A stretch of 64,000 bases of DNA from Hoeflea_A sp963921345 (GTDB lineage: Bacteria; Pseudomonadota; Alphaproteobacteria; Rhizobiales; Rhizobiaceae), in NCBI GenBank assembly GCA_963921345.3, contig CAWUFE020000009.1:372001-436000 (forward strand). Reading direction: 5' to 3'. Within the stretch, counting starts at the first letter, position 1. Each line of letters starts with the position of its first letter. Of this stretch, positions 50,815 to 59,134 are shown one piece after another. Both the position numbers and the translations under genes were made by a program. The notes under the pieces are model-generated. The model was not told the DNA's origin. It saw only the letters and a list, made by a program, of their open reading frames with translations, and made no database searches.

Positions 50815-50908
50815 TATTCGCTACCGTTGCTGGTAAATAGGGCGCTGTTCACCCACGCGTGATCGCTTTGCTATGGAATCGTTAAATTCCTTGCAGTAAT
50901 TTGGCGCC

Positions 50909-51247
50909 ATGCGGAATCTGTTTCTTGCCGTAATACTGATTTGCATTGCCGTGGCTCAGGGGGCCGCGGCAGCTTCGCCTGCCAAGGTTCCTGCGATGGC
51001 GGAACTGCATGTCGTGCAGATGGCGATGCCGGCAAACGGTGTGCTGAGTGAGCCGGCAGAGAAATGCTGCATGAAGCAGCACATCGAGCGATCGGCGGCC
51101 AAATCCCTGTGCACCGCCGATATCAGCTCCCTGCCGCCGCAGCTGGATCTGTGTTTGCGCACCGCAGCGGACGGGCACGAAACCAGCGAACGCAGCCTGT
51201 CGCCTTCCATTCGGCCGGGGGCGCCGTTCCGCCCGCCGATTGTCTGA
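50909..51247 (+). CDS. Small secreted cysteine-containing protein of unknown function
   Basis: A 112-residue protein with a signal peptide (MRNLFLAVILICIAVAQGAA, cleavage probably after AAA near 22). The mature part has four cysteines (CC pair in EKCCMKQ, then SLCTAD and LDLCLRT), which could form disulfides in the periplasm, and ends in a disordered Pro/Arg-rich tail. I recognise no family. It lies 65 bp before the L,D-transpeptidase gene in the same direction, so an envelope role is possible. Confidence 0.55.
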   Translation: MRNLFLAVILICIAVAQGAAAASPAKVPAMAELHVVQMAMPANGVLSEPAEKCCMKQHIERSAAKSLCTADISSLPPQLDLCLRTAADGHETSERSLSPSIRPGAPFRPPIV

Positions 51248-51311
51248 CCGAGCGAAACCACCGGTGCCGAACGGCACCGTGCCGCCACGTCAGACGAAAG
51301 GACAGTATTCC

Positions 51312-51884
51312 ATGTTATCCAGGCGAAATCTCTTATTGGGCGGACTTGCCGCCGTAGCCGCGCAGCCGGCGACCGACGCGCTGGCCCACCACAGCGCCCG
51401 CTACAAGAACTTCAAGATCGATCCGCGCTACAAGCCGCAGACGGTTCGCTACACCGGCTATGCGCCGGGGACCATCGTCGTCGATCCGAAAAACCACTTT
51501 CTCTATCTGGTGCTCTCGATCAGGCAGGCGCGGCGCTATGGCGTCGGCGTCGGGCGCGCCGGGTTGCGCTTCAAGGGCAAGGCGACCATCGCCCGCAAGG
51601 CCAAGTGGCCGAGCTGGCGGCCGACCGACAACATGATCCGCTGCGAGCCGGGCAAATATGCGCGCTACGCCAAGGGTGTTCCGGGTGGACCGAACAACCC
51701 GCTCGGCGCCCGGGCGCTCTATCTCTACAAGAACGGTCGCGATACCTACTACCGCATCCACGGCACGACCCAGCCCGACACCATCGGCCGCTCTGTCTCC
51801 AATGGCTGCATCCGCATGGTCAACGAACACGTTATCGACCTGTTCGAACGGGTGCCGCTCGGCACGACCGTGGTGGTGATCTGA
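51312..51884 (+). CDS. L,D-transpeptidase (YkuD family), exported
   Basis: A 190-residue exported enzyme that cross-links peptidoglycan or attaches proteins to it. The N-terminus MLSRRNLLLGGLAAVAAQPA has a twin-arginine-like RR followed by a hydrophobic stretch. The catalytic motif is H150-G then S163-N164-G165-C166-I167-R168 with C166 as nucleophile; the common SHGC is SNGC here. GTIVVDPKNHFLYLVL is the usual first strand. Start at 51312 has AAAGGA upstream. Confidence 0.93.
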   Translation: MLSRRNLLLGGLAAVAAQPATDALAHHSARYKNFKIDPRYKPQTVRYTGYAPGTIVVDPKNHFLYLVLSIRQARRYGVGVGRAGLRFKGKATIARKAKWPSWRPTDNMIRCEPGKYARYAKGVPGGPNNPLGARALYLYKNGRDTYYRIHGTTQPDTIGRSVSNGCIRMVNEHVIDLFERVPLGTTVVVI

Positions 51885-51911
51885 CCCGGACAGGCTCTGG
51901 GTCGGACCCGA

Positions 51912-53915
51912 CTATTCCCTGACGACACGCGGCCGCCCGGTGGCGGTCGCGGTGATCTTCGCCTCGATCAGCGTACGGGTGTTCTCGATGATCGGCGCGT
52001 CCACGGTCTCGACCAGCTCGGCCACCGCATCGGCGGCTCCCGCCGCCGTTGCCTGTTCGAGCGCTGCCGATTGGGCAACTTCACGGGCGCGGTCCAGCGC
52101 CGCTTCCTCATCGGCGATGCGTTCGCTGATCCCGCCGCCGTTGACGGCGAACAGCCCTTCCTGCGGCTGCGAAACGAACACGTCGACGCTGATCCGGACC
52201 TGACCGACCACGGCGCCGATTGCGTTGGCGACGCCGGCGTGCTCCGGAACCAGCGCTTCGGCGCCCAGCATGGCGGCAACGGCGGGATAGTACGCCGGTG
52301 CGGAGGCACCCAGGCCGACCAGCGGCCGGTCGAGCGCCAGCGAAAACCGCACGATGCCGGGGTTGCGTTTCAGCGCGTTGTCGACTGCCGCCGAGCGCGT
52401 CGGATCGATCGCCTGCTGCCCGTCCTCGGCAAGGCAGGCCGACAGCACGACTTCCGACGACTGCCGGGTCAGCCGGTCGACTGTCATCGCCGCCAGCGCC
52501 GCCGCGTCGGGCGCGATCCGGTTGCCGGAGCCGTTCTTGCGGCGCGCCAGCAGCTCGCCGCCGATCCGCGCCGCTTCCCGGTCCCAGCTGTCCTGCCTGC
52601 CGAGAACGTGCATGGCATCTGACGGTGTGAAGCCGGCGATCTGCACCAGTCCGCGAGCCACCAGCCGGTCGAGCGTCGCCCGTTGCGGGGTCACGCTCAG
52701 CAACCGGTCCAGCGGCAGGAAGCTGCCCTGGACACGCTCGAAAAGCGCCGCCTCCTGCGGCGCCAGGCCGCTGGCCATGCTGTCGGGTACGCCGGTGCGG
52801 CGGGCAAAGCGGCCGTCCAGCCGACCCGGCTGACCGGTCTGCATCTGCCGCGCCAGCGCCTCGTTGACGGCTTCCGGTTCGAGATGCGCCGCCAGGCTGA
52901 GCGGCACCAGACGGCGCGGACCCAGCGACAGATTGACCGCCAGCCCGGTTTCGTCGATCCGCACCTCCGAATCCCCGCCCAGGCCGAAGGTCCGCATAGC
53001 GACCGCTTCGACCATGGTGCGAAAGCCGCCGACCACCGCGCCGTCGGGATCGATGCGCGGCAGGCCGTCCTGAAGAATCGCGACATCGGTGGTGGTGCCG
53101 CCGATATCGGAGACCACGGCGTCCGCCGCCCCGGTCAGATGGTTGGCGCCGACCAGGCTTGCCGCCGGTCCCGACAGGATCGTCTCGATCGGCCGGGTGC
53201 GCGCCAGTTCGGCGGCGATCAGCGCCCCGTCGCCGCGCACCACCATCAGCGGCGCTTCGATGCCGCAGTGCTGCAGATAGGTTTCGGTAGCGCCGATCAG
53301 CCGGTCGATCATCGCCACCAGCCGGGCGTTGAGCAGCGTGGTCAGCGCTCGCCGCGGACCGCCGAGTTTCGACGACAATTCGTGGCTGCAGGTCACCGGC
53401 AAACCGGCGCGGGCCCGCACCAGATCGCGCGCCGCTAGCTCATGCGCCGGATTGCGAACCGCGAAATAGCCGGCAACCGCGACGGCCGCGACGTCCCCCG
53501 CCCAATCGTCAAGAACCGCTTCCAGCGGTTCGAGGTCGAGCGCGGTTTCGTGCCCGTGCACGTTGTGTCCGCCCGGCACGAACAGCACCGGATCGCTGCC
53601 CAGCGCTTCCGCCAGGCCGTCGCGCTTGAGGTCCTCCGGCCCGAAGCCGATCATGACCAGCGCGGCGCGGCTGCCCTGGCCCTCGACCAGAGCGTTGGTG
53701 GCAAGCGTCGTCGACAGCGAGACCAGGCGGACGGTCGACGGGTCGGCGCCGCTCTGCTTGAGCACCGCCGATACGGCATTGCCGATTCCCTCCGTCAGGT
53801 CGTGCCGCGTGGTCAGCGCCTTGGCCTTGGCGACGATGCCCCGGTCCTCGGCGTAAAGCACCGCGTCGGTGTAGGTGCCGCCGGTGTCGATACCCAGATT
53901 GAGTGCGGATTGCAC
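51912..53915 (-). CDS. Hydantoinase/oxoprolinase family protein (HyuA-like), no HyuB partner nearby
   Basis: A 667-residue ATP-dependent amidase of the HyuA/N-methylhydantoinase A family. N-terminal NLGIDTGGTYTDAVLY and mid-protein SDIGGTTTDVAIL are the paired phosphate-binding loops of the actin-like ATPase fold. Related proteins hydrolyse 5-oxoproline or hydantoins, or carboxylate acetone. Start is a GTG at 53915 with AAAGGG five bases upstream. A HyuB-type subunit usually follows but none is found in the neighbourhood. It lies 11 bp downstream of uppP on the same strand, so the two could be co-transcribed. Confidence 0.87.
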   Translation of the reverse strand: MQSALNLGIDTGGTYTDAVLYAEDRGIVAKAKALTTRHDLTEGIGNAVSAVLKQSGADPSTVRLVSLSTTLATNALVEGQGSRAALVMIGFGPEDLKRDGLAEALGSDPVLFVPGGHNVHGHETALDLEPLEAVLDDWAGDVAAVAVAGYFAVRNPAHELAARDLVRARAGLPVTCSHELSSKLGGPRRALTTLLNARLVAMIDRLIGATETYLQHCGIEAPLMVVRGDGALIAAELARTRPIETILSGPAASLVGANHLTGAADAVVSDIGGTTTDVAILQDGLPRIDPDGAVVGGFRTMVEAVAMRTFGLGGDSEVRIDETGLAVNLSLGPRRLVPLSLAAHLEPEAVNEALARQMQTGQPGRLDGRFARRTGVPDSMASGLAPQEAALFERVQGSFLPLDRLLSVTPQRATLDRLVARGLVQIAGFTPSDAMHVLGRQDSWDREAARIGGELLARRKNGSGNRIAPDAAALAAMTVDRLTRQSSEVVLSACLAEDGQQAIDPTRSAAVDNALKRNPGIVRFSLALDRPLVGLGASAPAYYPAVAAMLGAEALVPEHAGVANAIGAVVGQVRISVDVFVSQPQEGLFAVNGGGISERIADEEAALDRAREVAQSAALEQATAAGAADAVAELVETVDAPIIENTRTLIEAKITATATGRPRVVRE

Positions 53916-53926
53916 GAGAGAGCCCT

Positions 53927-54730
53927 TTAAAAGAAGTAGAGGCCGATCAGCCCGGCCGTGCCGACGACGATGCGCCACCAGGCGAAGAAGGTGAAGCCGT
54001 GATTGGAAACGAAATCGAGCAGGCTGCGGACCACGAAGACGCCCGACACGAAGGCCGCGACGAAGCCGATGGCGATATAGGAAAAATCGTCGGCCGACAG
54101 CCGGGCGTAGTTCTGGAACAGATCATAGGCGAAGGCCCCGGCCATGGTCGGCATCGCCAGATAAAATGAAAACTCGGCGGCGGAGCGCTTGTCGGTCCCC
54201 ATCAGCAGCGCCCCGACGATGGTCGCACCGGATCGCGAGGTCCCCGGAATCATCGCCAGGCACTGGAACAGGCCGATGCGGAACGCCAGCGACGGCGGGA
54301 AGTCCATCACGTCGTGGTAGCGCGGCACCCGGCTCATCCGGTCGACCGCCATCAGCACGAAACCGCCGGCGATCAGAACGATGCAGATCAGAACCGGCGT
54401 TTCGAACAGCACCGTCTTGATGAAGCCATGGGCCAGCACGCCGACCACCGCCGCAGGCAGGAAAGCCAGAAGGATGGCAAACACGAAGCGCCGCGCTTTC
54501 GGGCTCTCCGGCAGCGCCATTGCCAGCTGGACCAGCCGCGAGAAATAGACCGACAGGATGGCGAGGATGGCACCGAGCTGGATCAGCACCTCGAAGGTGT
54601 GGCCGGGCGAGTTGAAACCGAGGAAATGGCCGGCCAGAAGCAGATGGCCGGTGGACGAAACGGGCAGGAACTCGGTCAGGCCTTCCAGCACGCCGAGCAA
54701 CAGCGCACCGATAATCGTCTGTTCAGCCAT
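53927..54730 (-). CDS. uppP: Undecaprenyl-diphosphate phosphatase
   Basis: A 267-residue integral membrane phosphatase that recycles undecaprenyl pyrophosphate for cell-wall synthesis; activity lies on the periplasmic side. The two motifs are EGLTEFLPVSSTGHL near the N-terminus and PGTSRSGAT in the middle, both complete, with about eight hydrophobic helices. The ATG at 54730 gives the canonical MAEQTIIGALLLGVLEG. It is divergent from the GST gene, an order conserved in related bacteria. Confidence 0.96.
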   Translation of the reverse strand: MAEQTIIGALLLGVLEGLTEFLPVSSTGHLLLAGHFLGFNSPGHTFEVLIQLGAILAILSVYFSRLVQLAMALPESPKARRFVFAILLAFLPAAVVGVLAHGFIKTVLFETPVLICIVLIAGGFVLMAVDRMSRVPRYHDVMDFPPSLAFRIGLFQCLAMIPGTSRSGATIVGALLMGTDKRSAAEFSFYLAMPTMAGAFAYDLFQNYARLSADDFSYIAIGFVAAFVSGVFVVRSLLDFVSNHGFTFFAWWRIVVGTAGLIGLYFF

Positions 54731-54892
54731 CAAACGGTCCAGTTCTGTTGCGATGAAGTGCGCGATTGCCGCGCTTGTGTCGCCCGATGCGAAACCCTAT
54801 AGCTCTTTTCTTGAGGAATTCCATAGAAATCGGGCTGTGCCCGGCGATGCCCGCACATTCCGCGTCCCTTGCGAAGGAAAGACCGACACCGT

Positions 54893-55585
54893 ATGCCCAG
54901 CCTTTACCACCATCCGATGTCCTCGGCCTCGCGCTTTATTCGTCTGGCGCTCAATGAATACGAGATGGAAACGGATCTGGTGGAGGAGCGCCCCTGGGAG
55001 CGGCGCCGCGATTTCATCGCCCTCAACCCGGCCGCCACCCTGCCGGTCTATGTCGACGAATCGCTGCACGCATTCTGCGGCGCGGGCGTGATTGCCGAAT
55101 TCCTCGACGAGACGCAGGGCGCGTTTCAAAAGCAGCGGCGACTGATGCCCGAATCGACCGTCGGGCGCGCCGAGGTGCGCCGGCTGATGGATTGGTTCCT
55201 CGCCAAGCTGGAGCAGGACGTCACGCGACACCTGGTGCGCGAACGGGTGTTCAAGATCCTGATGCCGAAGGATGTCGGCGGCGGCGAACCAGATTCGCGG
55301 GCGCTGCGGGCGGCACGCGCCAATATCCGCCAGCACATGCGCTATATCGACTGGCTGGCGGCGAGCCGCAACTGGCTGGCCGGCGACGCGATGAGCTACG
55401 CCGACCTTTCCGCTGCCGGCGCGCTTTCGACCCTGGATTACCTCGGCGAGATTTCCTGGAACGACGCACCGCAAGCCAAGCAATGGTACCAGCGCGTCAA
55501 GTCGCGTCCCGCCTTTCGGCCGCTGCTCGCCGACCGGGTACGCAACATGTCGCCGGTTTCGCACTACGCGGATCTGGATTTCTGA
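54893..55585 (+). CDS. Glutathione S-transferase family protein
   Basis: A 230-residue GST-fold protein. Thioredoxin-like N-terminal domain: MPSLYHHPMSSASRFIRLAL then NPAATLPVYVDESLHAFCGAGVIAEFLD, with the cis-Pro in TLPVYV; helical C-terminal domain with NWLAGDAMSYADLSAAGALS, the usual N-capping box. The first active position is a Ser/His region rather than a clear Cys. It is followed at 3 bp by queG, a linkage common in this order; start at 54893 is the best supported. Confidence 0.9.
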   Translation: MPSLYHHPMSSASRFIRLALNEYEMETDLVEERPWERRRDFIALNPAATLPVYVDESLHAFCGAGVIAEFLDETQGAFQKQRRLMPESTVGRAEVRRLMDWFLAKLEQDVTRHLVRERVFKILMPKDVGGGEPDSRALRAARANIRQHMRYIDWLAASRNWLAGDAMSYADLSAAGALSTLDYLGEISWNDAPQAKQWYQRVKSRPAFRPLLADRVRNMSPVSHYADLDF

Positions 55586-55588
55586 GCC

Positions 55589-56749
55589 ATGCCGGCCGCG
55601 TCCCGCAAGCCCGAGCGGTCGCAACGCCTGAAAGACTTCCTGGTGGGCGAGGCGCTGGCCGCCGGTTTCGATGATGCGCGGGTGGTCGATCCTGCCGCCG
55701 CTGCGGCTTACGCGCCGGCCGGCCTCGAAGCCTATCTCGCCGACGGCCGCCACGGCACCATGCAATGGATGGCCGACACAAGCGAACGCCGCGCCGATCC
55801 ACGGGTCCTGTGGCCGGATGTGCGCTCGATCCTCATGGTGAGCCTCAATTACGGACCGGAGCTGGATCCGTTGCGGCTGCTCGAGCGCCGCGACCGCGCG
55901 GCGATCTCCGTCTATGCCGGCAACCGCGACTATCACGACATCATCAAGGGACGCCTGAAGGGCGTTGCCGGCCGTTTCGCGTCGAGAGCCGGCTGCGACG
56001 TCAAGGTGTTCGTCGACACTGCCCCCGTGATGGAGAAGCCGCTGGCCGCCGAGGCCGGTCTCGGCTGGCAGGGCAAGCATAGCAACCTCGTCAGCCGCGA
56101 ATTCGGCTCCTGGCTGTTCCTCGGCTCGATCTTCACCGCCGAGCCGCTGCCGGCGGACACCGCCGAAACCGACCATTGCGGCTCCTGCCGAGCCTGCCTC
56201 GACATCTGCCCGACCGATGCCTTTCCGGCGCCCTACCAGCTCGACGCGCGCCGCTGCATCTCCTACCTCACCATCGAGCACAAGGGGCCGATTCCGCATG
56301 AATTCCGCGCCGCCATCGGCAACCGGGTGTTCGGCTGCGACGACTGTCTGGCCGTCTGTCCGTGGAACAAGTTTGCCGGCGCAGCAAACGAGGCGAAGCT
56401 GACCATGCGCGACGATCTCGAATCGCCGCGCCTTGCCGATCTCCTGTGCCTGGACGACGGTGCCTTCCGAGCGTTGTTTGCCGGCTCACCGGTCAAGCGC
56501 ATCGGTCGCGACCGCTTCGTCCGCAACGTGCTGATCGCCTGCGGCAACGCCGCCGATCCGACTTTCGCCGGACCGTGCGAATCACTGCTTGCGGATCCGT
56601 CTCCGCTGGTTCGCGGCGCCGCCGTCTGGGCCCTTTCGCGGCTGCTCGACCGCGAGCGGTTCCGGGCGCTGCGCGAGGAGCGGGCGGGCGAAACCGATGA
56701 CAGCGTGCTGGCCGAATGGCACACTGCCGCAGAACAGGGGAGTCACTGA
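55589..56749 (+). CDS. queG: Epoxyqueuosine reductase QueG
   Basis: The last step of queuosine tRNA modification: reduction of epoxyqueuosine with a cobalamin cofactor. The 386 residues contain the two 4Fe-4S clusters in CGSCRACLDICPTDAF and CDDCLAVCPWNKFA, the N-terminal catalytic domain with YAGNRDYHDIIKGRL (Asp region) and the C-terminal HEAT-like repeats (PLVRGAAVWALSRL). It starts 3 bp after the GST gene and is followed 4 bp later by an epimerase gene, so the three are an operon. Confidence 0.95.
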   Translation: MPAASRKPERSQRLKDFLVGEALAAGFDDARVVDPAAAAAYAPAGLEAYLADGRHGTMQWMADTSERRADPRVLWPDVRSILMVSLNYGPELDPLRLLERRDRAAISVYAGNRDYHDIIKGRLKGVAGRFASRAGCDVKVFVDTAPVMEKPLAAEAGLGWQGKHSNLVSREFGSWLFLGSIFTAEPLPADTAETDHCGSCRACLDICPTDAFPAPYQLDARRCISYLTIEHKGPIPHEFRAAIGNRVFGCDDCLAVCPWNKFAGAANEAKLTMRDDLESPRLADLLCLDDGAFRALFAGSPVKRIGRDRFVRNVLIACGNAADPTFAGPCESLLADPSPLVRGAAVWALSRLLDRERFRALREERAGETDDSVLAEWHTAAEQGSH

Positions 56750-56753
56750 GTCG

Positions 56754-57626
56754 ATGCGTTTGATGATCCTTGGTGCCGGCTATTCCGGCCTGGCGATTGG
56801 GCGGGAAATGCGGGGTCGCACGGAGCGCGCCGCCGGCACGACCCGTTCGGCGGAGCGGTTTTCGCTGCTCAGCCGGGCGGCGCTGATTCCCTTCGAATTC
56901 GACGGCGAGCGGCTCTCCGACGATCTCAGGACCGAGCTCAAAGACGTTACCCATCTGGTGCAGTCCATCGCCCCGGACGAAAACGGTGATCCGTTGCTGC
57001 GGCTTGCCGGCGAGGATCTGTCCAGCCTGCTGCCCGAGCTTCGCTGGGCCGCCTATCTCTCCACCGTCGGCGTCTATGGCGACCATGAGGGCCGCTGGGT
57101 CGACGAGGATACCCGCTGCCGGCCGGTTTCGCGCCGCTCCATCTGGCGGGACGCGGCGGAAAAATGCTGGTTGCAGGCCGGCAAGGCGGGCGATGTGCCG
57201 GTCTCGGTGCTGCGCCTTTCCGGGATCTACGGCCCGCGCCGCAACGCCTTCGTCAACCTGCAGGCCGGCAAGGCCCGCCGCCTGATCAAGCCGGGCCAGG
57301 TCTTCAATCGTATCCATGTCGACGACATCGCCGGCGCACTGGTGCATCTGGCCGCCCACGAGGCGTCCGGCATCTGGAACGTCACCGACGACCTGCCGGC
57401 GCCGCCCCAGGACGTTGTGCTGTTTGCCGCCCAGCTGATGGGCGTCGAGCCGCCGCCGGAGATCGACTTCGAGACCGCCGACCTGTCGCCCATGGCCCGC
57501 TCTTTCTACGGCGAGGTCAAGCGCGTCTCCAACGCCAAGCTGAAGACCAGCGGCTGCACAATGCGCCACCCCGACTACCGCGCCGCCCTGACCGCCATGT
57601 GGAGTGACGGCAGCTGGCGGGGGTGA
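56754..57626 (+). CDS. NAD-dependent epimerase/dehydratase-like protein (extended SDR)
   Basis: A 290-residue Rossmann-fold protein. The N-terminal loop is MILGAGYSGLAIG (GxGxxG), with AAYLSTVGVYGDHEGRWVDE carrying the SDR Tyr region and IHVDDIAGALVHL. The Tyr-x3-Lys of classical SDRs is not plain; similar YeeZ-like proteins also lack it. Its role is unknown. It starts 4 bp after queG and ends the GST-queG operon. Confidence 0.85.
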   Translation: MRLMILGAGYSGLAIGREMRGRTERAAGTTRSAERFSLLSRAALIPFEFDGERLSDDLRTELKDVTHLVQSIAPDENGDPLLRLAGEDLSSLLPELRWAAYLSTVGVYGDHEGRWVDEDTRCRPVSRRSIWRDAAEKCWLQAGKAGDVPVSVLRLSGIYGPRRNAFVNLQAGKARRLIKPGQVFNRIHVDDIAGALVHLAAHEASGIWNVTDDLPAPPQDVVLFAAQLMGVEPPPEIDFETADLSPMARSFYGEVKRVSNAKLKTSGCTMRHPDYRAALTAMWSDGSWRG

Positions 57627-57678
57627 GGGCGTCATTCAAGGACAAAAGTTGAGTGCCGTCTTTACCACGGATTGTCGG

Positions 57679-57975
57679 TCAATGTGAAAGTGCACGAAGT
57701 ACGGCTTCGGGCTCCTTTTCCATAACCCGCATCAATGTACGTGCGGCACCCGAGGGGCGGCGCACTTTTTGCTCCCACTTGCGGTAGCCTGAAACGCTAG
57801 TGCCAAGCAACATGGCCATTTGTTCCTGCGTTAGCTTGAGGGTGGAACGTATTGCCTTAACGTCGATGTCCTCAGTTTCCACGTGGGTAACACGGATGCC
57901 GGGCACATCTTCGCCTCGTGTGTAAGCGAGCACTTCTTGAAGCCCCTGCAAAATCTCGTCGCCGAGCTTTGTCAT
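57679..57975 (-). CDS. Helix-turn-helix antitoxin (HigA-like)
   Basis: A 98-residue DNA-binding protein with a Cro/C1 helix-turn-helix in the C-terminal half (IRSTLKLTQEQMAMLLGTSV, then SGYRKWEQKVRRPSGAAR) and an N-terminal region MTKLGDEILQGLQEVLAYTR that likely binds the toxin. The start overlaps the toxin stop by four bases (ATGA), so the toxin gene comes first as in HigBA modules. The surrounding DNA (57650-58440) is more AT-rich than its neighbours, suggesting transfer. Confidence 0.9.
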   Translation of the reverse strand: MTKLGDEILQGLQEVLAYTRGEDVPGIRVTHVETEDIDVKAIRSTLKLTQEQMAMLLGTSVSGYRKWEQKVRRPSGAARTLMRVMEKEPEAVLRALSH

Positions 57976-58286
57976 CGATGTCTCCTATCTTTGGCGGCAA
58001 CCTTGATGGTCCGTGCAAACGCGGTGAACAACTTCTTTTCGGACGGAGACAGGTCGAAAGCTTCGTTCTTGCCAAAACAAGTGATCAGAAAGACCGGATT
58101 GTCTTCGTCATATACGAAATAGATGACACGCGATCCGCCGCGCTTGCCTTTCTGCTTTGCACCGAAACGCAGCTTTCGAATGCCACCAGTGCCTGGTATC
58201 TCATCACCAATGTAGGGGTTGAGAGCCAGTGCGTTTTTTAGTTCCTCAAGCTCCTCGGCCGTGAACAGCTTTGCTGCCTTTTTCAC
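57972..58286 (-). CDS. RelE/HigB-like toxin, start codon unclear
   Basis: A toxin of the RelE/ParE superfamily, 104 residues from the GTG at 58286. The core EIPGTGGIRKLRFGAKQKGK, then RGGSRVIYFVYDEDNPVFLI and FGKNEAFDLSPSEKK is typical of this HigB/RelE branch, which cleaves mRNA on ribosomes. The reading frame continues upstream as IQTIIELPGFVKKAAK, exactly the family's N-terminal strand, but no ATG, GTG or TTG lies upstream before the stop codon at 58362-58364; only an ATT at 58314-58316 is suitably placed. The true start may be non-canonical, or the gene may have lost its start. Confidence 0.82.
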   Translation of the reverse strand: MKKAAKLFTAEELEELKNALALNPYIGDEIPGTGGIRKLRFGAKQKGKRGGSRVIYFVYDEDNPVFLITCFGKNEAFDLSPSEKKLFTAFARTIKVAAKDRRHR

Positions 58287-58454
58287 AAAACCAGGGAGCT
58301 CAATGATTGTTTGAATAACCGGTGTTGCCCGCTGTGGTTCGATGCAGTCGGAAGAGTCTGCTTAAGAACAAACTACCCCATTGGGGCACTGCTTTCAATA
58401 AAAAACGAACATAGCTGTTTCTCGGCCGCGGCCGATCGCCTGGAAAATTCGGAA

Positions 58455-59033
58455 TCAATCCGGCGGTCCGCCGAGATGTGCCAGCAGTTCGGTGACGTTG
58501 CTGACGCTGAATTTTTTCAGCAAGCGTGCCCGGTAGAACTCGACGGTGCGCGGCGAGATGCCGAGGTGGCGGGCGATCTCCTTGCTGGTCTTGCCGCCGC
58601 TCAGTTCCAGGATGATCTGGCGTTCGCGCACCGACAGCGGGATGTAGGGCCGGTGGTCGGAGATGTCGGCATAGGTGAGGATGGTGCGGCGCAGCGGATC
58701 GTCCGGGGTCGGACTGTGGGCGCGCACGCGGCACCAGAACAGGCTGCCGTCCTTGCGCGGCATGATGCGCTCGTCGCTGTAGGGCCGGCCCTCGCGCAGC
58801 GTTTTCAGGCCGATATCGCGCATCTGCTCGAACTCCTCGTTGGAAGCGTAGAGCACGCGGAAGGACTGGCCGATCAGCTCGTCCTTGTCATAGCCGAAGA
58901 TCGCCGCAAAGGTCCGGTTGCAGGCGCGTATCACCCGGTTTTCGGTGAGCACGATGCCGACCGGCGCGCTTTCGAAGGCGAGTTCGCTCAGCATCTCCAT
59001 GCCGGTTTTCGCGTCGTCTGCGATGCCTGCCAA
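58455..59033 (-). CDS. PAS domain LuxR-type transcriptional regulator
   Basis: A 192-residue regulator: one PAS domain (about 17-125, FESAPVGIVLTENRVIRACN, then FGYDKDELIGQSFRVLY and SLFWCRVRAHSP) followed by a LuxR-type helix-turn-helix (LSVRERQIILELSGGKTSKE, then RHLGISPRTVEFYRARLLKK). The PAS domain may bind a small ligand or cofactor. It is divergent from the M20 deacylase and Dpp-type importer genes, with a palindrome in between, so it probably controls those genes. Confidence 0.9.
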   Translation of the reverse strand: MAGIADDAKTGMEMLSELAFESAPVGIVLTENRVIRACNRTFAAIFGYDKDELIGQSFRVLYASNEEFEQMRDIGLKTLREGRPYSDERIMPRKDGSLFWCRVRAHSPTPDDPLRRTILTYADISDHRPYIPLSVRERQIILELSGGKTSKEIARHLGISPRTVEFYRARLLKKFSVSNVTELLAHLGGPPD

Positions 59034-59052
59034 TTCGTAGTCCTACGGTATT

Positions 59053-59071
59053 GCGGGGTTCGTGACCCCGC
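59053..59071. promoter_or_regulatory. Palindrome between PAS-LuxR regulator and M20 gene
   Basis: GCGGGGT (59053-59059) and ACCCCGC (59065-59071) are perfect inverted arms around TCGTG. The site is 20 bp upstream of the regulator start and about 64 bp upstream of the M20 gene. It may be the operator of the LuxR-type protein; a small hairpin in the leader RNA is an alternative. Confidence 0.5.
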
Positions 59072-59134
59072 GAAATGATACGGGCTTGGATATTTGTACC
59101 GTTGTTTCAGGGATTTGCGAAAGGGTGGAGCGGA

